Source of the DNA: Ruegeria sp. SCSIO 43209
GTDB taxonomy: Bacteria > Pseudomonadota > Alphaproteobacteria > Rhodobacterales > Rhodobacteraceae
Assembly (NCBI RefSeq): GCF_019904295.1
Contig: NZ_CP065362.1
Coordinates: 447,667-511,666 of the forward strand
Length of the DNA: 64,000 nt
Reading direction: 5' to 3'
A program made the translations under genes and the position numbers. Positions 9,277-18,168 of this stretch are shown here, in pieces. The notes below the pieces were generated by a model. It made no database searches, was not told where the DNA came from, and saw only the letters and a program-made list of their open reading frames with translations. Position 1 is the first letter of the stretch. Each line of letters begins with the position of its first letter.

Positions 9277-10217
9277 GCCTGCTGAATGTCCAAGACCTGC
9301 AAACCAGCTATGGCCCGGTCAACGTGCTGGCGGGCGTCAGCTTTGAGGTCGAAGCTGGCGAAACCTATGCGCTTGTCGGCGAAAGCGGTTCGGGCAAGAC
9401 AACTGTCATCCGTACGATTGCGGGCCTGGCCCCGGCGCAGGCCGGTTCGGTCGTGTTTGACACGCAAGAGATACGAGGCGCGCCGGAACGGGTAATGCGT
9501 CCGCTGCGCAAAGACATGGCGATGATGTTTCAGGACCCTGTGGGCAGCTTGTCACCACGCCTGACAATTCGAAGCCTGATCACGGAACCCTATCGCATTC
9601 AGGGCATGAAAGATCGCGATCTGGATGCCGAAGCCAAGCGTCTGCTGGAAATGGTGAACCTGCCGGTGCATTTCGCGGACCGCTACCCCTATCAATTGTC
9701 CGGTGGCCAGGCACGACGGGTTGGTGTTGCCCGCGCTTTGGCGCTGGAGCCGAAACTGATCCTGGCGGATGAACCAACGGCAGGGTTGGATGTTTCGGTA
9801 CAGGGTGAGCTGCTGAACCTGCTCAACGACCTGCGGGAACGCCTGGGCCTGGCGATGGTGATCATCACCCACAACCTGAACGTGGTGCGCCACGTGGCAG
9901 ACCGCATGGGCATTATGTATCTGGGTCGACTGGTCGAGGAAGGCACAACCGAGGCGATCTTCGACGATCCGCGCCACCCCTATACCCGCTGCCTGCTCAG
10001 CGCCAACCCCGAGCCGGACCCCGATGCGCGCCTTGAACGGATCGCGCTCAAAGGTGAGCCGCCCAGCCTCTTGCAACGCCCGTCGGGTTGTGAGTTCCGC
10101 GAAAGATGCCCGTTTGCCAAAGACATCTGCACACAGACACCGCAATGGGAGATTGCGGCGGGCCACGGGCTGCGCTGTCTCGCACCCTTGTCGGGTGCGC
10201 CTGCTCCGGGTCACTAA
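9273..10217 (+). CDS. Peptide ABC transporter ATP-binding protein, DppF type
   Basis: A 314-residue ATPase, partner of the preceding subunit. Walker A is GESGSGKTT (residues 36-44), the signature LSGGQARR, Walker B LILADEPTAGLD. The C-terminal oligopeptide-family motif is present (GCEFRERCPFAKDIC). GGAGGCCGTGAC precedes the ATG inside the end of the upstream gene. The amidohydrolase begins 3 bases after its stop, which ties import to hydrolysis in one transcript. Confidence 0.94.
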   Translation: MSLLNVQDLQTSYGPVNVLAGVSFEVEAGETYALVGESGSGKTTVIRTIAGLAPAQAGSVVFDTQEIRGAPERVMRPLRKDMAMMFQDPVGSLSPRLTIRSLITEPYRIQGMKDRDLDAEAKRLLEMVNLPVHFADRYPYQLSGGQARRVGVARALALEPKLILADEPTAGLDVSVQGELLNLLNDLRERLGLAMVIITHNLNVVRHVADRMGIMYLGRLVEEGTTEAIFDDPRHPYTRCLLSANPEPDPDARLERIALKGEPPSLLQRPSGCEFRERCPFAKDICTQTPQWEIAAGHGLRCLAPLSGAPAPGH

Positions 10218-10220
10218 AGG

Positions 10221-11864
10221 ATGAGGGAAACACTCTATTTCGGCGGTCCCATCCTGACGATGGACGCCGACAATTCCCGACCCGAGGCGGTGTTGGTGCG
10301 GGACGATGTCATCATTGCGGTGGGGGACGAAGCAACGCTGCGTCGGCGGATGTCATCCGATGCGGGTGTATATGACCTAGCTGGCCAGACCCTGATCCCA
10401 GCCTTCATCGACTCGCACGGCCACTTCCCAGATCCCGGCTTCATCCAGCTGTTTCGGGTTGATCTTGCATCACCTCCGCGCGGCGTGTGTATGGATATGG
10501 CGCAAGCTTTGGAAAAGCTGCGCTGCCGGGCCGAAGAGACGCCCGAGGGCGATTGGGTTATGGGCGTTTTGTTCGACAACACCGCCATTTCAGAAGGCCG
10601 CATGCCTACCCGGGCCGAACTGGATGATGTCTCAACGGCGCATCCAATCTGGGTTCTGCATGCTTCGGGTCACAACGGCGCGGCCAATTCGATGGCGCTG
10701 AAGCTGCATGGCGTCAATCGCGACACCCCGGACCCGGCCGGAGGGCGTTATGGCCGCGACCCCGATACCGGCGCCCTGACGGGGCTGGTCGAAGGGCTGT
10801 CGGCCATGGGCGAAATGGGCGATACTGATTTTCTGATCGGCCGGGACAGGTTCTGGCAAGGGTTCAACGCCTGCCGTGATGAGTATTTGTCCCACGGAGT
10901 AACTTATGCACAGAACGCTTGGGCATCGCAGGTTATGCTCGACCACTTTGCCAGCCTTCGTGCCGATCAGGATCCCGGCATTGATTTGGAATTATTGCCA
11001 ATTGCCGATCTGGAACCGGCTCTGAGCCAGGGCTGGATCGACGATAACTGGCCCGGAAACCCACATTTTACGCTGGGTGCGCGCAAGCTGTTTACCGATG
11101 GCGCATTCCAATTGCAGACTGCCTATCTGTCTGCGCCCTACTACAAGTCGCTGGACCCCGATCACCCCTGTGGCATGATCTATGCCACGCAGGTCGACAT
11201 GGATACCGAGGTTCTCCGTCTACACGCTATGGGGTTTCAGATCCACTGCCATTGCAACGGGGATGCCGGGGCCGAGATGTTCATCGATGCGGTGGACAAG
11301 GCCTTGTTAGCGCATCCGCGAGACGATCACCGCCATACCATCATCCACGGCCAGGTTCTGCGCGACGATCAACTGGACCGCATGGCGCGGCTTGGAATAA
11401 CTGTCAGCTTCTTTTCAGCACATGTGCATTTCTGGGGGGACCGACACTACGATACCTTCCTCGGCCCGGAACGCGCTGAACGGATTTCGCCAGCCGCAAC
11501 TGCGGAACGATACGGTGTACGCTATACGATCCACAATGACGCGTCGGTTACGCCAACGCGGCCAATCCATCTGGCGCATTGCGCGGTGAATCGACTGACT
11601 GCATCCGGCCGGCAACTGGGTGAAAAGGAAAAGGTCAGCGTACTGTCTGCGCTACGGGCACAAACCATCGATGCGGCGTGGCAAGTGTTTAAAGAAGATC
11701 AGCGCGGTTCGATTGAGCCCGGAAAACTGGCAGATTTCGCCATCCTTTCTCGCAATCCCCTAGATGATCCTGAACGGCTGCTCGACACATCAATTGTTGC
11801 AACCATCCGGCGAGGACAGATTGTGTTTGGCGCCACCAAATCCAGAAAAGAACTGGAATTTTAG
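10221..11864 (+). CDS. Amidohydrolase family 3 (YtcJ-like) metal-dependent hydrolase
   Basis: A 547-residue metal-dependent amidohydrolase of the YtcJ / N-substituted formamide deformylase group. The first metal-binding motif is DSHGHF near residue 65; later histidines are in IHCHCNGDAGAEM and IIHGQVL, and the closing Asp region is TIHNDASVTP. The family hydrolyses amides or formamides in the cytoplasm. It begins 3 bases after the transporter ATPase gene and ends 1 base before the M81 peptidase, so it probably processes the imported compound. The precise substrate cannot be inferred. Confidence 0.86.
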   Translation: MRETLYFGGPILTMDADNSRPEAVLVRDDVIIAVGDEATLRRRMSSDAGVYDLAGQTLIPAFIDSHGHFPDPGFIQLFRVDLASPPRGVCMDMAQALEKLRCRAEETPEGDWVMGVLFDNTAISEGRMPTRAELDDVSTAHPIWVLHASGHNGAANSMALKLHGVNRDTPDPAGGRYGRDPDTGALTGLVEGLSAMGEMGDTDFLIGRDRFWQGFNACRDEYLSHGVTYAQNAWASQVMLDHFASLRADQDPGIDLELLPIADLEPALSQGWIDDNWPGNPHFTLGARKLFTDGAFQLQTAYLSAPYYKSLDPDHPCGMIYATQVDMDTEVLRLHAMGFQIHCHCNGDAGAEMFIDAVDKALLAHPRDDHRHTIIHGQVLRDDQLDRMARLGITVSFFSAHVHFWGDRHYDTFLGPERAERISPAATAERYGVRYTIHNDASVTPTRPIHLAHCAVNRLTASGRQLGEKEKVSVLSALRAQTIDAAWQVFKEDQRGSIEPGKLADFAILSRNPLDDPERLLDTSIVATIRRGQIVFGATKSRKELEF

Positions 11865-11865
11865 A

Positions 11866-13371
11866 ATGACAGCCAAACGCATTGCCATTGCCGGATTTCA
11901 ACACGAAACCAACTGCTTCGGAGCGACCAAAGCGGGTCTGCCCGAGTTCGAGATGGCAGATTCCTGGCCCGAAATGTTGCATGGCGCGCGTGTCATCGCA
12001 GACACCAAAGGCATGAACCTACCCATCGCCGGGTTTTCTTCCGCCGCGAACCAGGCAGGTTTCGAGCTTTTCCCAATCCTGTGGTGTGCGGCAGAACCTA
12101 GCGCTCATGTCACGGATCACGCGTTCGAGAAGATATGTACTATGATCTTGGATGGCCTTCGCGGCGCGGGACCGCTGGACGGAGTGTATCTCGACCTGCA
12201 CGGTGCCATGGTGACTGAAAGCCTTGCCGATGGTGAGGGAGAACTGTTGCGCCGAGTACGTGATCTGGTAGGGCAGGACGTTCCGGTCGTGGCGAGCCTG
12301 GACCTGCATGCCAATATCTCTGACCAGATGATCTCGCAGGCGGACTATCTGGCAATTTTCCGCACGTACCCGCACCTCGATATGGGCGAAACCGGTGCAC
12401 GATGCGTACCGGTTCTGCAAAGGCTACTGGCAGGAGAAAAGCTGCACAAAGCCTTCCGGCAGGTGCCCTATCTGATCCCATTACATGCGCAATACACCTG
12501 GGCCGCACCGTTTGATGAGATTTATCAGTTGCCCACCCGGTTCGAACAGGCCCATGTCTATGCAGAAATCGCACTGGGTTTTACAGCGGCAGATTATCCC
12601 GATACTGGTCCGTCCTGCGTTGCCTACGCGACCAGTGCCGCGCAAGCGACCGCCGCAGTAGATCAAATAGTCGACCTTTTTCTGGCCCGCGAACCTGATG
12701 TGGACTGCTCTATGTTGTCGTTGGACGAAGCCGTTCTGGCCTGTCGTTCGCATCGCGACAAACCGCTCGTGTTAGCGGATGTACAGGACAACGCAGGCGC
12801 AGGCGGCACATCCGATACCACCGGACTTCTGGCCGCTTTGATCGAGGGGGAAGCGCAGGAGGTTTTGATGGGTCTCTTCCACGACGCCGAAAGCGCAGAG
12901 AAAGCGCATCGTGCAGGCCAAGGCGCAAAACTGAACCTGGCCATCGGCGGAAAATCAGGTCTGCCCGGGCTCCACCCCGTTGAGGCAAAGTTCGAAGTTC
13001 TGGCCATCGGAGATGGCATCTGCCGATACTCAGGTGAGATGTACGGAGGCGGCATCGCGACGCTTGGCAAAACGGCCGCTCTGAGGATGATAGAGTCTGG
13101 CGCGAAGATAGACTTGGTCGTCACCAGTGTGCGCAACCAATGCCTAGACCGCGCTCATTTCACCCATATCGGCCTGAATCCCACATCCTATTCAGTGATC
13201 TGTGTCAAAAGCACCACACATTTCCGGGCGGATTTCCAACCCATCGCAAGCGACGTGAAAGCCGTTGCCGCTCCAGGCACCTTTCTCTGCGATCTGGACC
13301 AGATCCCCTACTACAACATCGCAGGCAAACGCCGCATCGAAACAAGTGGACCCAAAACCAGAAACCATTGA
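11866..13371 (+). CDS. M81-family metallopeptidase (MlrC-like)
   Basis: A 501-residue protein of the M81/MlrC family; MlrC itself degrades linearised microcystin products in sphingomonads. Visible family blocks are GFQHETNCFGATKA at the N-terminus, DLHGAMV, SLDLHANIS and RTYPHLDMGETG (metal-binding region), and ADVQDNAGAGGTSDTT. An ATG at 11764 is in frame but lies inside the preceding gene; the ATG at 11866, two bases after that gene's stop, gives the family N-terminus MTAKRIAIAGFQHE. It is the last gene of the importer operon. MlrC-like proteins are common in such operons and most are not microcystinases, so the substrate is open. Confidence 0.86.
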   Translation: MTAKRIAIAGFQHETNCFGATKAGLPEFEMADSWPEMLHGARVIADTKGMNLPIAGFSSAANQAGFELFPILWCAAEPSAHVTDHAFEKICTMILDGLRGAGPLDGVYLDLHGAMVTESLADGEGELLRRVRDLVGQDVPVVASLDLHANISDQMISQADYLAIFRTYPHLDMGETGARCVPVLQRLLAGEKLHKAFRQVPYLIPLHAQYTWAAPFDEIYQLPTRFEQAHVYAEIALGFTAADYPDTGPSCVAYATSAAQATAAVDQIVDLFLAREPDVDCSMLSLDEAVLACRSHRDKPLVLADVQDNAGAGGTSDTTGLLAALIEGEAQEVLMGLFHDAESAEKAHRAGQGAKLNLAIGGKSGLPGLHPVEAKFEVLAIGDGICRYSGEMYGGGIATLGKTAALRMIESGAKIDLVVTSVRNQCLDRAHFTHIGLNPTSYSVICVKSTTHFRADFQPIASDVKAVAAPGTFLCDLDQIPYYNIAGKRRIETSGPKTRNH

Positions 13372-13653
13372 TTTCCCCCCCGCATCGCAGCTCGCAATCG
13401 ACATAGCAGGCGCAGAAACTGCATCGAGATCCCGCTCGTAAACTAAGAGATTGGAAACTTCTCGCTTCACGTTTTGACAATGCTGCGTCATCACTCGCTT
13501 CAAACCTACAGAAGATAGGGCTTAAACCGCTTCTGTTCGGCAGAAACCCAAGCCCATTACGACCAAGCTTTGACAGAGCAACCCTGCAGCAAATCCCGAC
13601 CCAGCGAACGGACCTTGCTAGCGCGATTCACGGTTCGAAATCGAGCGGTGAAG
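13372..13653. other. Non-coding stretch after the peptide operon
   Basis: No gene or strong hairpin seen. Together with the transposase remnant that follows, it makes a ~610-base gap between the peptide operon and the glycan genes and is probably decayed insertion-sequence DNA. Confidence 0.4.
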
Positions 13654-13869
13654 ATGTCTGACTTATATTGGTTGGCTGGCGAACATAAAGCGCGTCTTGA
13701 GCCCTTATTCCCCAAATCACACGCCAGTCATCTACGCGAGACCCGCGGAGTTACAGACCCAGATTGTGATGATCTGCTAAAACCCGCTTTTTATCGGAAT
13801 AGTGAACGAAACCGCAACGCTGGGAAATACCATCACACCGGATACCTCCGCTCAAACAAACTGGTCTGA
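13654..13869 (+). pseudogene. IS5-family transposase remnant (N-terminal fragment)
   Basis: From the ATG at 13654 the frame reads MSDLYWLAGEHKARLEPLF then PKSH, the start typical of IS5-family transposases in alphaproteobacteria (MSDLYWL-x-x-x-Q-x-ARLxPxFPKSHG). After about 25 residues the similarity ends and the frame continues without sense to 13869, so the DDE catalytic core is missing. The frame is also open upstream to 13570 without recognisable sequence. I read it as a degraded fragment left by insertion and deletion. Its place between the peptide operon and glycan genes suggests a rearrangement junction. Confidence 0.6.
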
Positions 13870-13984
13870 GATCCGGCCTGTTCGGCGTTGGATGTAGACG
13901 GCAAGTGTAGCTATCGATAGACAACTTCCAAAGGGTCAAACCGAAAACGAGGGCCCGAGGCAACCCAGGCAACAGGAAGAAACT

Positions 13985-15070
13985 ATGAAGCGCTGTGCAA
14001 TTGTACAATTTGAACCGCGCCATGAAGAAGTCATCCCCAGCTTGGTGGCCGCCTGTAATGCCAACGGGTACCGACCACGAATCTTTCTGCATCGCCGGAT
14101 CTTAAAGCTGCGCGGAGATATCATGGCCTTGGTCCCGGGATTGGAATTTGATGTTGAGTATGTGCCTTTAAGCACGCCGGATTACCGGGCTGCGGATGCA
14201 CCAAAACATATCAAGTCTACTATGGCTGCAATTGAAGCGGCCGAACATGACTTCGTCCTCATGGCCTCTTTGAGTCGTCCAAAAGCGGCAAGCTGGGCGC
14301 GTGGAGTGAAGAAGCCATTGATCATGGTCCTGCATAATCTGGATCAGTTCAGCCAGATGGCACCCCTGCGCGAGACGCTTCAGATGCCAAATGCGCGCTA
14401 CATCAGCCTGAGTGCACATGTCACGGCTGAATGGATCAGCCGGGTGGGCAAAGCCCATATGGACAGGATCGCGACGTTGGAGCCGTTTTATTGGATCGAT
14501 GATCCGGAACCAAAATTGGGCCAGCCGCGTCAGGTCGTGATCCCCGGCAACGTTAACATGCGGACACGTGATTACCCTGGCCTGCTGAATCTTCTTGGCA
14601 ATCGACCGGACGCCTTTCAGAATCTGCATTTCATCCTGCCGTCAGGAGGCGGAGATCGCGCCAAGGTTGAAAGTGAGATCCAGGACCGAAAGCTTGACGC
14701 GCGTTTTACGTGCGTGCCTTTGGACAACAGCGGGCAGGTCGGGCATGCCGCGTATTTTGACGCACTGGCAGGCGCTCAGGTGATACATCCGCTCATGCCA
14801 TTTGACTATGAACAATATCAACGGATCAAGATCACATCTGCCCTGTCCTCATCGGGTGGATTCTGTGTGCCGATCGTCATGGACCGCTGGTCAGAGGCCT
14901 GTTACCGACCACCAATGCTGATTGCTGACAATGGGTTGGAGGCAAGCCTGACCCGCATTTCAGAGGCGAGTGATGCAGAACTCAGCGATCTGCAGGCAGC
15001 GCTGAAGTCTTACCGCCGATCTGCACTTTCAAACGGAGCTGTCGGGCTAAGACGGCTAATTGAACAATAA
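13985..15070 (+). CDS. Uncharacterised protein, possibly a glycosyltransferase (GT-B-like)
   Basis: A 361-residue soluble protein with no signal peptide. The N-terminus (CAIVQFEPRHEEVIPSLVAA) and a later VVIPGNVNMRTRDYPGLLNLL followed by LHFILPSGGGDR look like the two Rossmann halves of a GT-B glycosyltransferase, with PIVMDRW and a conserved-looking DYEQYQRIKITSALS near the nucleotide site. AGGAAG precedes the ATG by 6 bases. It heads a group with a family-2 glycosyltransferase and a sulfotransferase, which supports a role in glycan synthesis. The fold call is inference from pattern only. Confidence 0.6.
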   Translation: MKRCAIVQFEPRHEEVIPSLVAACNANGYRPRIFLHRRILKLRGDIMALVPGLEFDVEYVPLSTPDYRAADAPKHIKSTMAAIEAAEHDFVLMASLSRPKAASWARGVKKPLIMVLHNLDQFSQMAPLRETLQMPNARYISLSAHVTAEWISRVGKAHMDRIATLEPFYWIDDPEPKLGQPRQVVIPGNVNMRTRDYPGLLNLLGNRPDAFQNLHFILPSGGGDRAKVESEIQDRKLDARFTCVPLDNSGQVGHAAYFDALAGAQVIHPLMPFDYEQYQRIKITSALSSSGGFCVPIVMDRWSEACYRPPMLIADNGLEASLTRISEASDAELSDLQAALKSYRRSALSNGAVGLRRLIEQ

Positions 15071-15284
15071 GTGCATCTATTCGGTACACTCTCAGCCTTT
15101 TAGATCCACCTAACCTTGAGTTGGAAATCGCCCAAGTTGGCAACATGATGTCGCGCCGTACTTTTTTCGTTCCTACGCGAAATTCGCAGTTCAGAACATC
15201 TGCAAAACCGTTATTCTCAATGAGCACCACATGACATGCGGTCTGGCGGATCACCAGACTGAAGCGTCGGATCAAAGGAATAGA

Positions 15285-16343
15285 ATGACACGAATGCTAG
15301 CGATCCTGACGGTCAAAGATGAAGGCGCGTTCCTGTTGGAATGGCTCGCCCATCATCAGATGGTTGGTTTCACTGATTTTCTGATCTTCTCGAATGATTG
15401 CGCGGATGGCACCGATCTGATGTTGCACCGACTCGAAGAGATGGGGCAAATCACTCATGTCAGCCATGAAGCCAAGCCCGATAAGAGCGTACAGTGGCAG
15501 GCTATGAAACAAGCCGCCAAACATCCTCTATTGAAAGAAGCAGACTGGATACTGGCGCTCGATATTGATGAGTTTGTAAATATCCATATTGGCGACGGCT
15601 CATTAAACGCGCTCATCCATAGCCTCCCCGAGGCGGATGCGATCACGCTCACCTGGCGGCTATTCGGAAATGCAGGGATCGTTTATTTTGAAGATGCGCC
15701 GGTGACCCAACAGTTCACTTCGTGCGCCCCCAAACCCATCCTTTGGCCGTGGCGCGCCTCGATGTTCAAAACGCTTTATCGCAACAACGGGATTTACCGT
15801 AAACCAGGCATTCATCGGCCAATTTCGCCTGATCAGACCCGCGTGGATGAGGCGTGCTGGTATGATGGATCAGGCCGTTTGCTTGGCGGCGATTATCGCC
15901 GCCAGCGGGTATTTTCCAACTATACCCAAGATACGACCATGAGGGTTCAGCTTAACCATTATGCTTTGGGCGCGATGGACTCCTTTCTGCTCAAACGTGC
16001 GCGTGGACGTGGGGTGCATTTCAAAGAGAAAATCGGCATGGATTATTGGGTCGATTACAACTTTAACAGCGATCAGGACGTCTCTATTTCCCGCTACCAA
16101 TCGGCACGGGCTGCTCGGGTTACCGAGCTAAAATCAGATGCCACACTGAAGAAGCTACATGACAAGGCCTGCGAATGGCGGCACAAGCGATTTAAGGAAC
16201 TTTTGGAGTCAGAACCTGAACGCGCGTTTTTTGCTCGCCTGATGATGGCTGGCCAATCCACACCTCTGACGGAGCATACGGCCCGTCAGCTTATTTCAGT
16301 TGCCATGCGCGCGAACCAGAAAGCCGCCGCAGAGTCCGAGTAG
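15285..16343 (+). CDS. Glycosyltransferase family 2-like protein
   Basis: A 352-residue GT-A-type glycosyltransferase. The start MLAILTVKDEGAFLLEWLAH and the metal-binding DID at residues 93-95 (ILALDIDEFVNI) mark this family, as does FSNDCADGTDLML. An upstream in-frame ATG (15231) lacks a ribosome site, whereas AAAGGAATAG lies just before 15285. It is paralogous to the C-terminal half of the gene at 45001-46611; both share LLEW-x-A-x-HQ, CxDGTDLML, TWR-x-FG-x-AGI and LNHYAL. It starts 214 bases after the preceding gene and 12 before the sulfotransferase. Sugar donor and acceptor are unknown. Confidence 0.85.
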   Translation: MTRMLAILTVKDEGAFLLEWLAHHQMVGFTDFLIFSNDCADGTDLMLHRLEEMGQITHVSHEAKPDKSVQWQAMKQAAKHPLLKEADWILALDIDEFVNIHIGDGSLNALIHSLPEADAITLTWRLFGNAGIVYFEDAPVTQQFTSCAPKPILWPWRASMFKTLYRNNGIYRKPGIHRPISPDQTRVDEACWYDGSGRLLGGDYRRQRVFSNYTQDTTMRVQLNHYALGAMDSFLLKRARGRGVHFKEKIGMDYWVDYNFNSDQDVSISRYQSARAARVTELKSDATLKKLHDKACEWRHKRFKELLESEPERAFFARLMMAGQSTPLTEHTARQLISVAMRANQKAAAESE

Positions 16344-16355
16344 GAGCCTTCCTTC

Positions 16356-17015
16356 GTGCCGCAATCATCAAAAACCCATCCTGAATATCTGTCTACTCGT
16401 GCAGGCCGTACGCGGCGGATATTTCAGGTCGGTTTCAACAAGTGCGGCACAAGGTCGATTTCCGCCTTTCTAGATAACAACGGCATTCCGACGGTTCACT
16501 TCAAGCGTGGCAATCTGGCCCGCGCGCTCGCTAACAATCTTAAGTATGGCTATGCGCCGCTCAATGGCATTGACCGTTGGGTCGGCTACACCGACATGCA
16601 GATGGTAAGCGGCTCGCGCGTGATTGAAGGTTGCCGTTATTTTCGTCAACTCGCGGCATATTATCCCAATTCCTATTTCATATTGAACACTCGAGACAAA
16701 GACAGGTGGATCGCAAGTCGCCGAAACCATGGCAATGGGTTTTATGCCGAGCGTTATCGTAAGGGTATGAATTTCGAGTCGGTTGATCAGGTAATTGATC
16801 ATTGGTCAGAAGAATGGGACCGGCATCATCAGGAGGTGCCCGAATTTTTTAAGGACCAACCGGATAAATTATTGATATATAATATAGAAACAGACAGCCC
16901 TGACCAGATGTCCGAGTTCCTTGCGCCTGATTTTGAGACTGATCCGACTTTCTTCGGCCATGAGGGTAAAACGTCCGGAGGCAATGACGCCGACGATGCG
17001 GTTTCTCCGAATTGA
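16356..17015 (+). CDS. Sulfotransferase-family protein
   Basis: A 219-residue protein with the hallmarks of PAPS-dependent sulfotransferases: a 5'-phosphosulfate loop VGFNKCGTRSI at residues 25-35, with Thr/Ser following Gly, and the 3'-phosphate motif YFILNTRDKDRWIASR. It would transfer sulfate from PAPS to a hydroxyl, plausibly on a glycan given its neighbours. The start is GTG with TAGGAGCC upstream, 12 bases after the glycosyltransferase stop, so the two are probably co-transcribed. It is somewhat short for the family, and the last ~20 residues are low-complexity. Confidence 0.82.
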   Translation: MPQSSKTHPEYLSTRAGRTRRIFQVGFNKCGTRSISAFLDNNGIPTVHFKRGNLARALANNLKYGYAPLNGIDRWVGYTDMQMVSGSRVIEGCRYFRQLAAYYPNSYFILNTRDKDRWIASRRNHGNGFYAERYRKGMNFESVDQVIDHWSEEWDRHHQEVPEFFKDQPDKLLIYNIETDSPDQMSEFLAPDFETDPTFFGHEGKTSGGNDADDAVSPN

Positions 17016-17304
17016 GATGTCATGGCCTACTTATTTAAGCAGCATAAGAAATCGAGTGTGGGCGAGAACGAAAGGTTCGGTCGCCAACTCTCTGACGAAT
17101 GAATGCGACTTAAAACTTGCCCAGCTTAGCTGGCTAACGGAGTGACAAGATTGAACAGGCAGGCTGCGCCGCCGCGCACCTTTTGATTGCCTTGATTCCT
17201 ATGGTGCGCGCGATGCTCTTGCCGTTGGCAATCTTTTGGAAAGGCCGTTGATTTCGACAATTTGGGCAATGAGCGTCGTAACTGTTGGTTTACTCTTGGT
17301 GCTG

Positions 17305-18165
17305 TTAGAGCACAAAATCCAGACCAATATCGAGGCAGTGTGCACTGTGGGTGATCCAGCCCATAGAAATCAAATTAACACCGGTGTTCGCCACAGCCCG
17401 CACATTATCTGGGGTTATCCCGCCTGAAGCTTCGGCAATGGCTTGACCATCAATCATGCCTATAGCTTCGCTTAAGGTTCTTGGATCCATGTTATCCAGT
17501 AGCACCGCATCAACACCGATTTTCAGAACTTCGGCCAGCTGCTCCAGCGTGTCGACCTCGATCTCGATCTTGACCATATGACCGACTGTCTCTTTGGCCC
17601 GCGTCAAGGCCGGGCGGACACCCCCGGCTATGGCGATGTGGTTGTCCTTGATCAGCACCGCGTCACTTAGGGAGTAGCGATGGTTCATGCCGCCGCCTGA
17701 TCGCACAGCGTATTTCTCTAAAGCCCGCAAACCGGGCGTTGTTTTTCGGGTACAGACGATGGCAGCACGCGTGCCTTCGACGCGGCGAACCATATCGGCA
17801 GTCACACTTGCAATACCCGATAGATGACCCAAGAAGTTGAGCGCCGTACGTTCGGCAATCAGCAGACTGCGCGACGGCCCTTTGAAGGTAGCGATCACTG
17901 TGCCGGGCGCGACTGTCCCACCATCCTCGACATGACGGATTACTTTGATCGCCGGATCTATCAGCTCACAAGCCAATTCAGCACAATCCAGACCGGAAAT
18001 ACATCCGGATTGACGCGCGCAAGCCACAACTTCGGAAACATGATCCGAAGGAATAACAGCCGAAGAGGTGACATCTCCGGCGAGGCCCAAATCTTCATCA
18101 AGTGCGCGGCGGATCACCGGCTCCAGCATCGTTCGGGGCAACGGGGCTAGGGGCATGATAGTCAT
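17305..18165 (-). CDS. nadC: Nicotinate-nucleotide diphosphorylase (carboxylating), quinolinate phosphoribosyltransferase
   Basis: A 286-residue enzyme converting quinolinate and PRPP to nicotinate mononucleotide, CO2 and pyrophosphate, the third step of de novo NAD synthesis. Family blocks are LDEDLGLAGDVTSSA at the N-terminus, RTALNFLGHLSGIAS, CTRKTTPGLRALEKYAVRSG (quinolinate and PRPP binding), HRYSLSDAVLIKDNH and VLLDNM. Its ATG lies 3 bases after the nadB stop. It is the last gene of nrtR-nadA-nadB-nadC. Confidence 0.96.
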   Translation of the reverse strand: MTIMPLAPLPRTMLEPVIRRALDEDLGLAGDVTSSAVIPSDHVSEVVACARQSGCISGLDCAELACELIDPAIKVIRHVEDGGTVAPGTVIATFKGPSRSLLIAERTALNFLGHLSGIASVTADMVRRVEGTRAAIVCTRKTTPGLRALEKYAVRSGGGMNHRYSLSDAVLIKDNHIAIAGGVRPALTRAKETVGHMVKIEIEVDTLEQLAEVLKIGVDAVLLDNMDPRTLSEAIGMIDGQAIAEASGGITPDNVRAVANTGVNLISMGWITHSAHCLDIGLDFVL

Positions 18166-18168
18166 TTC

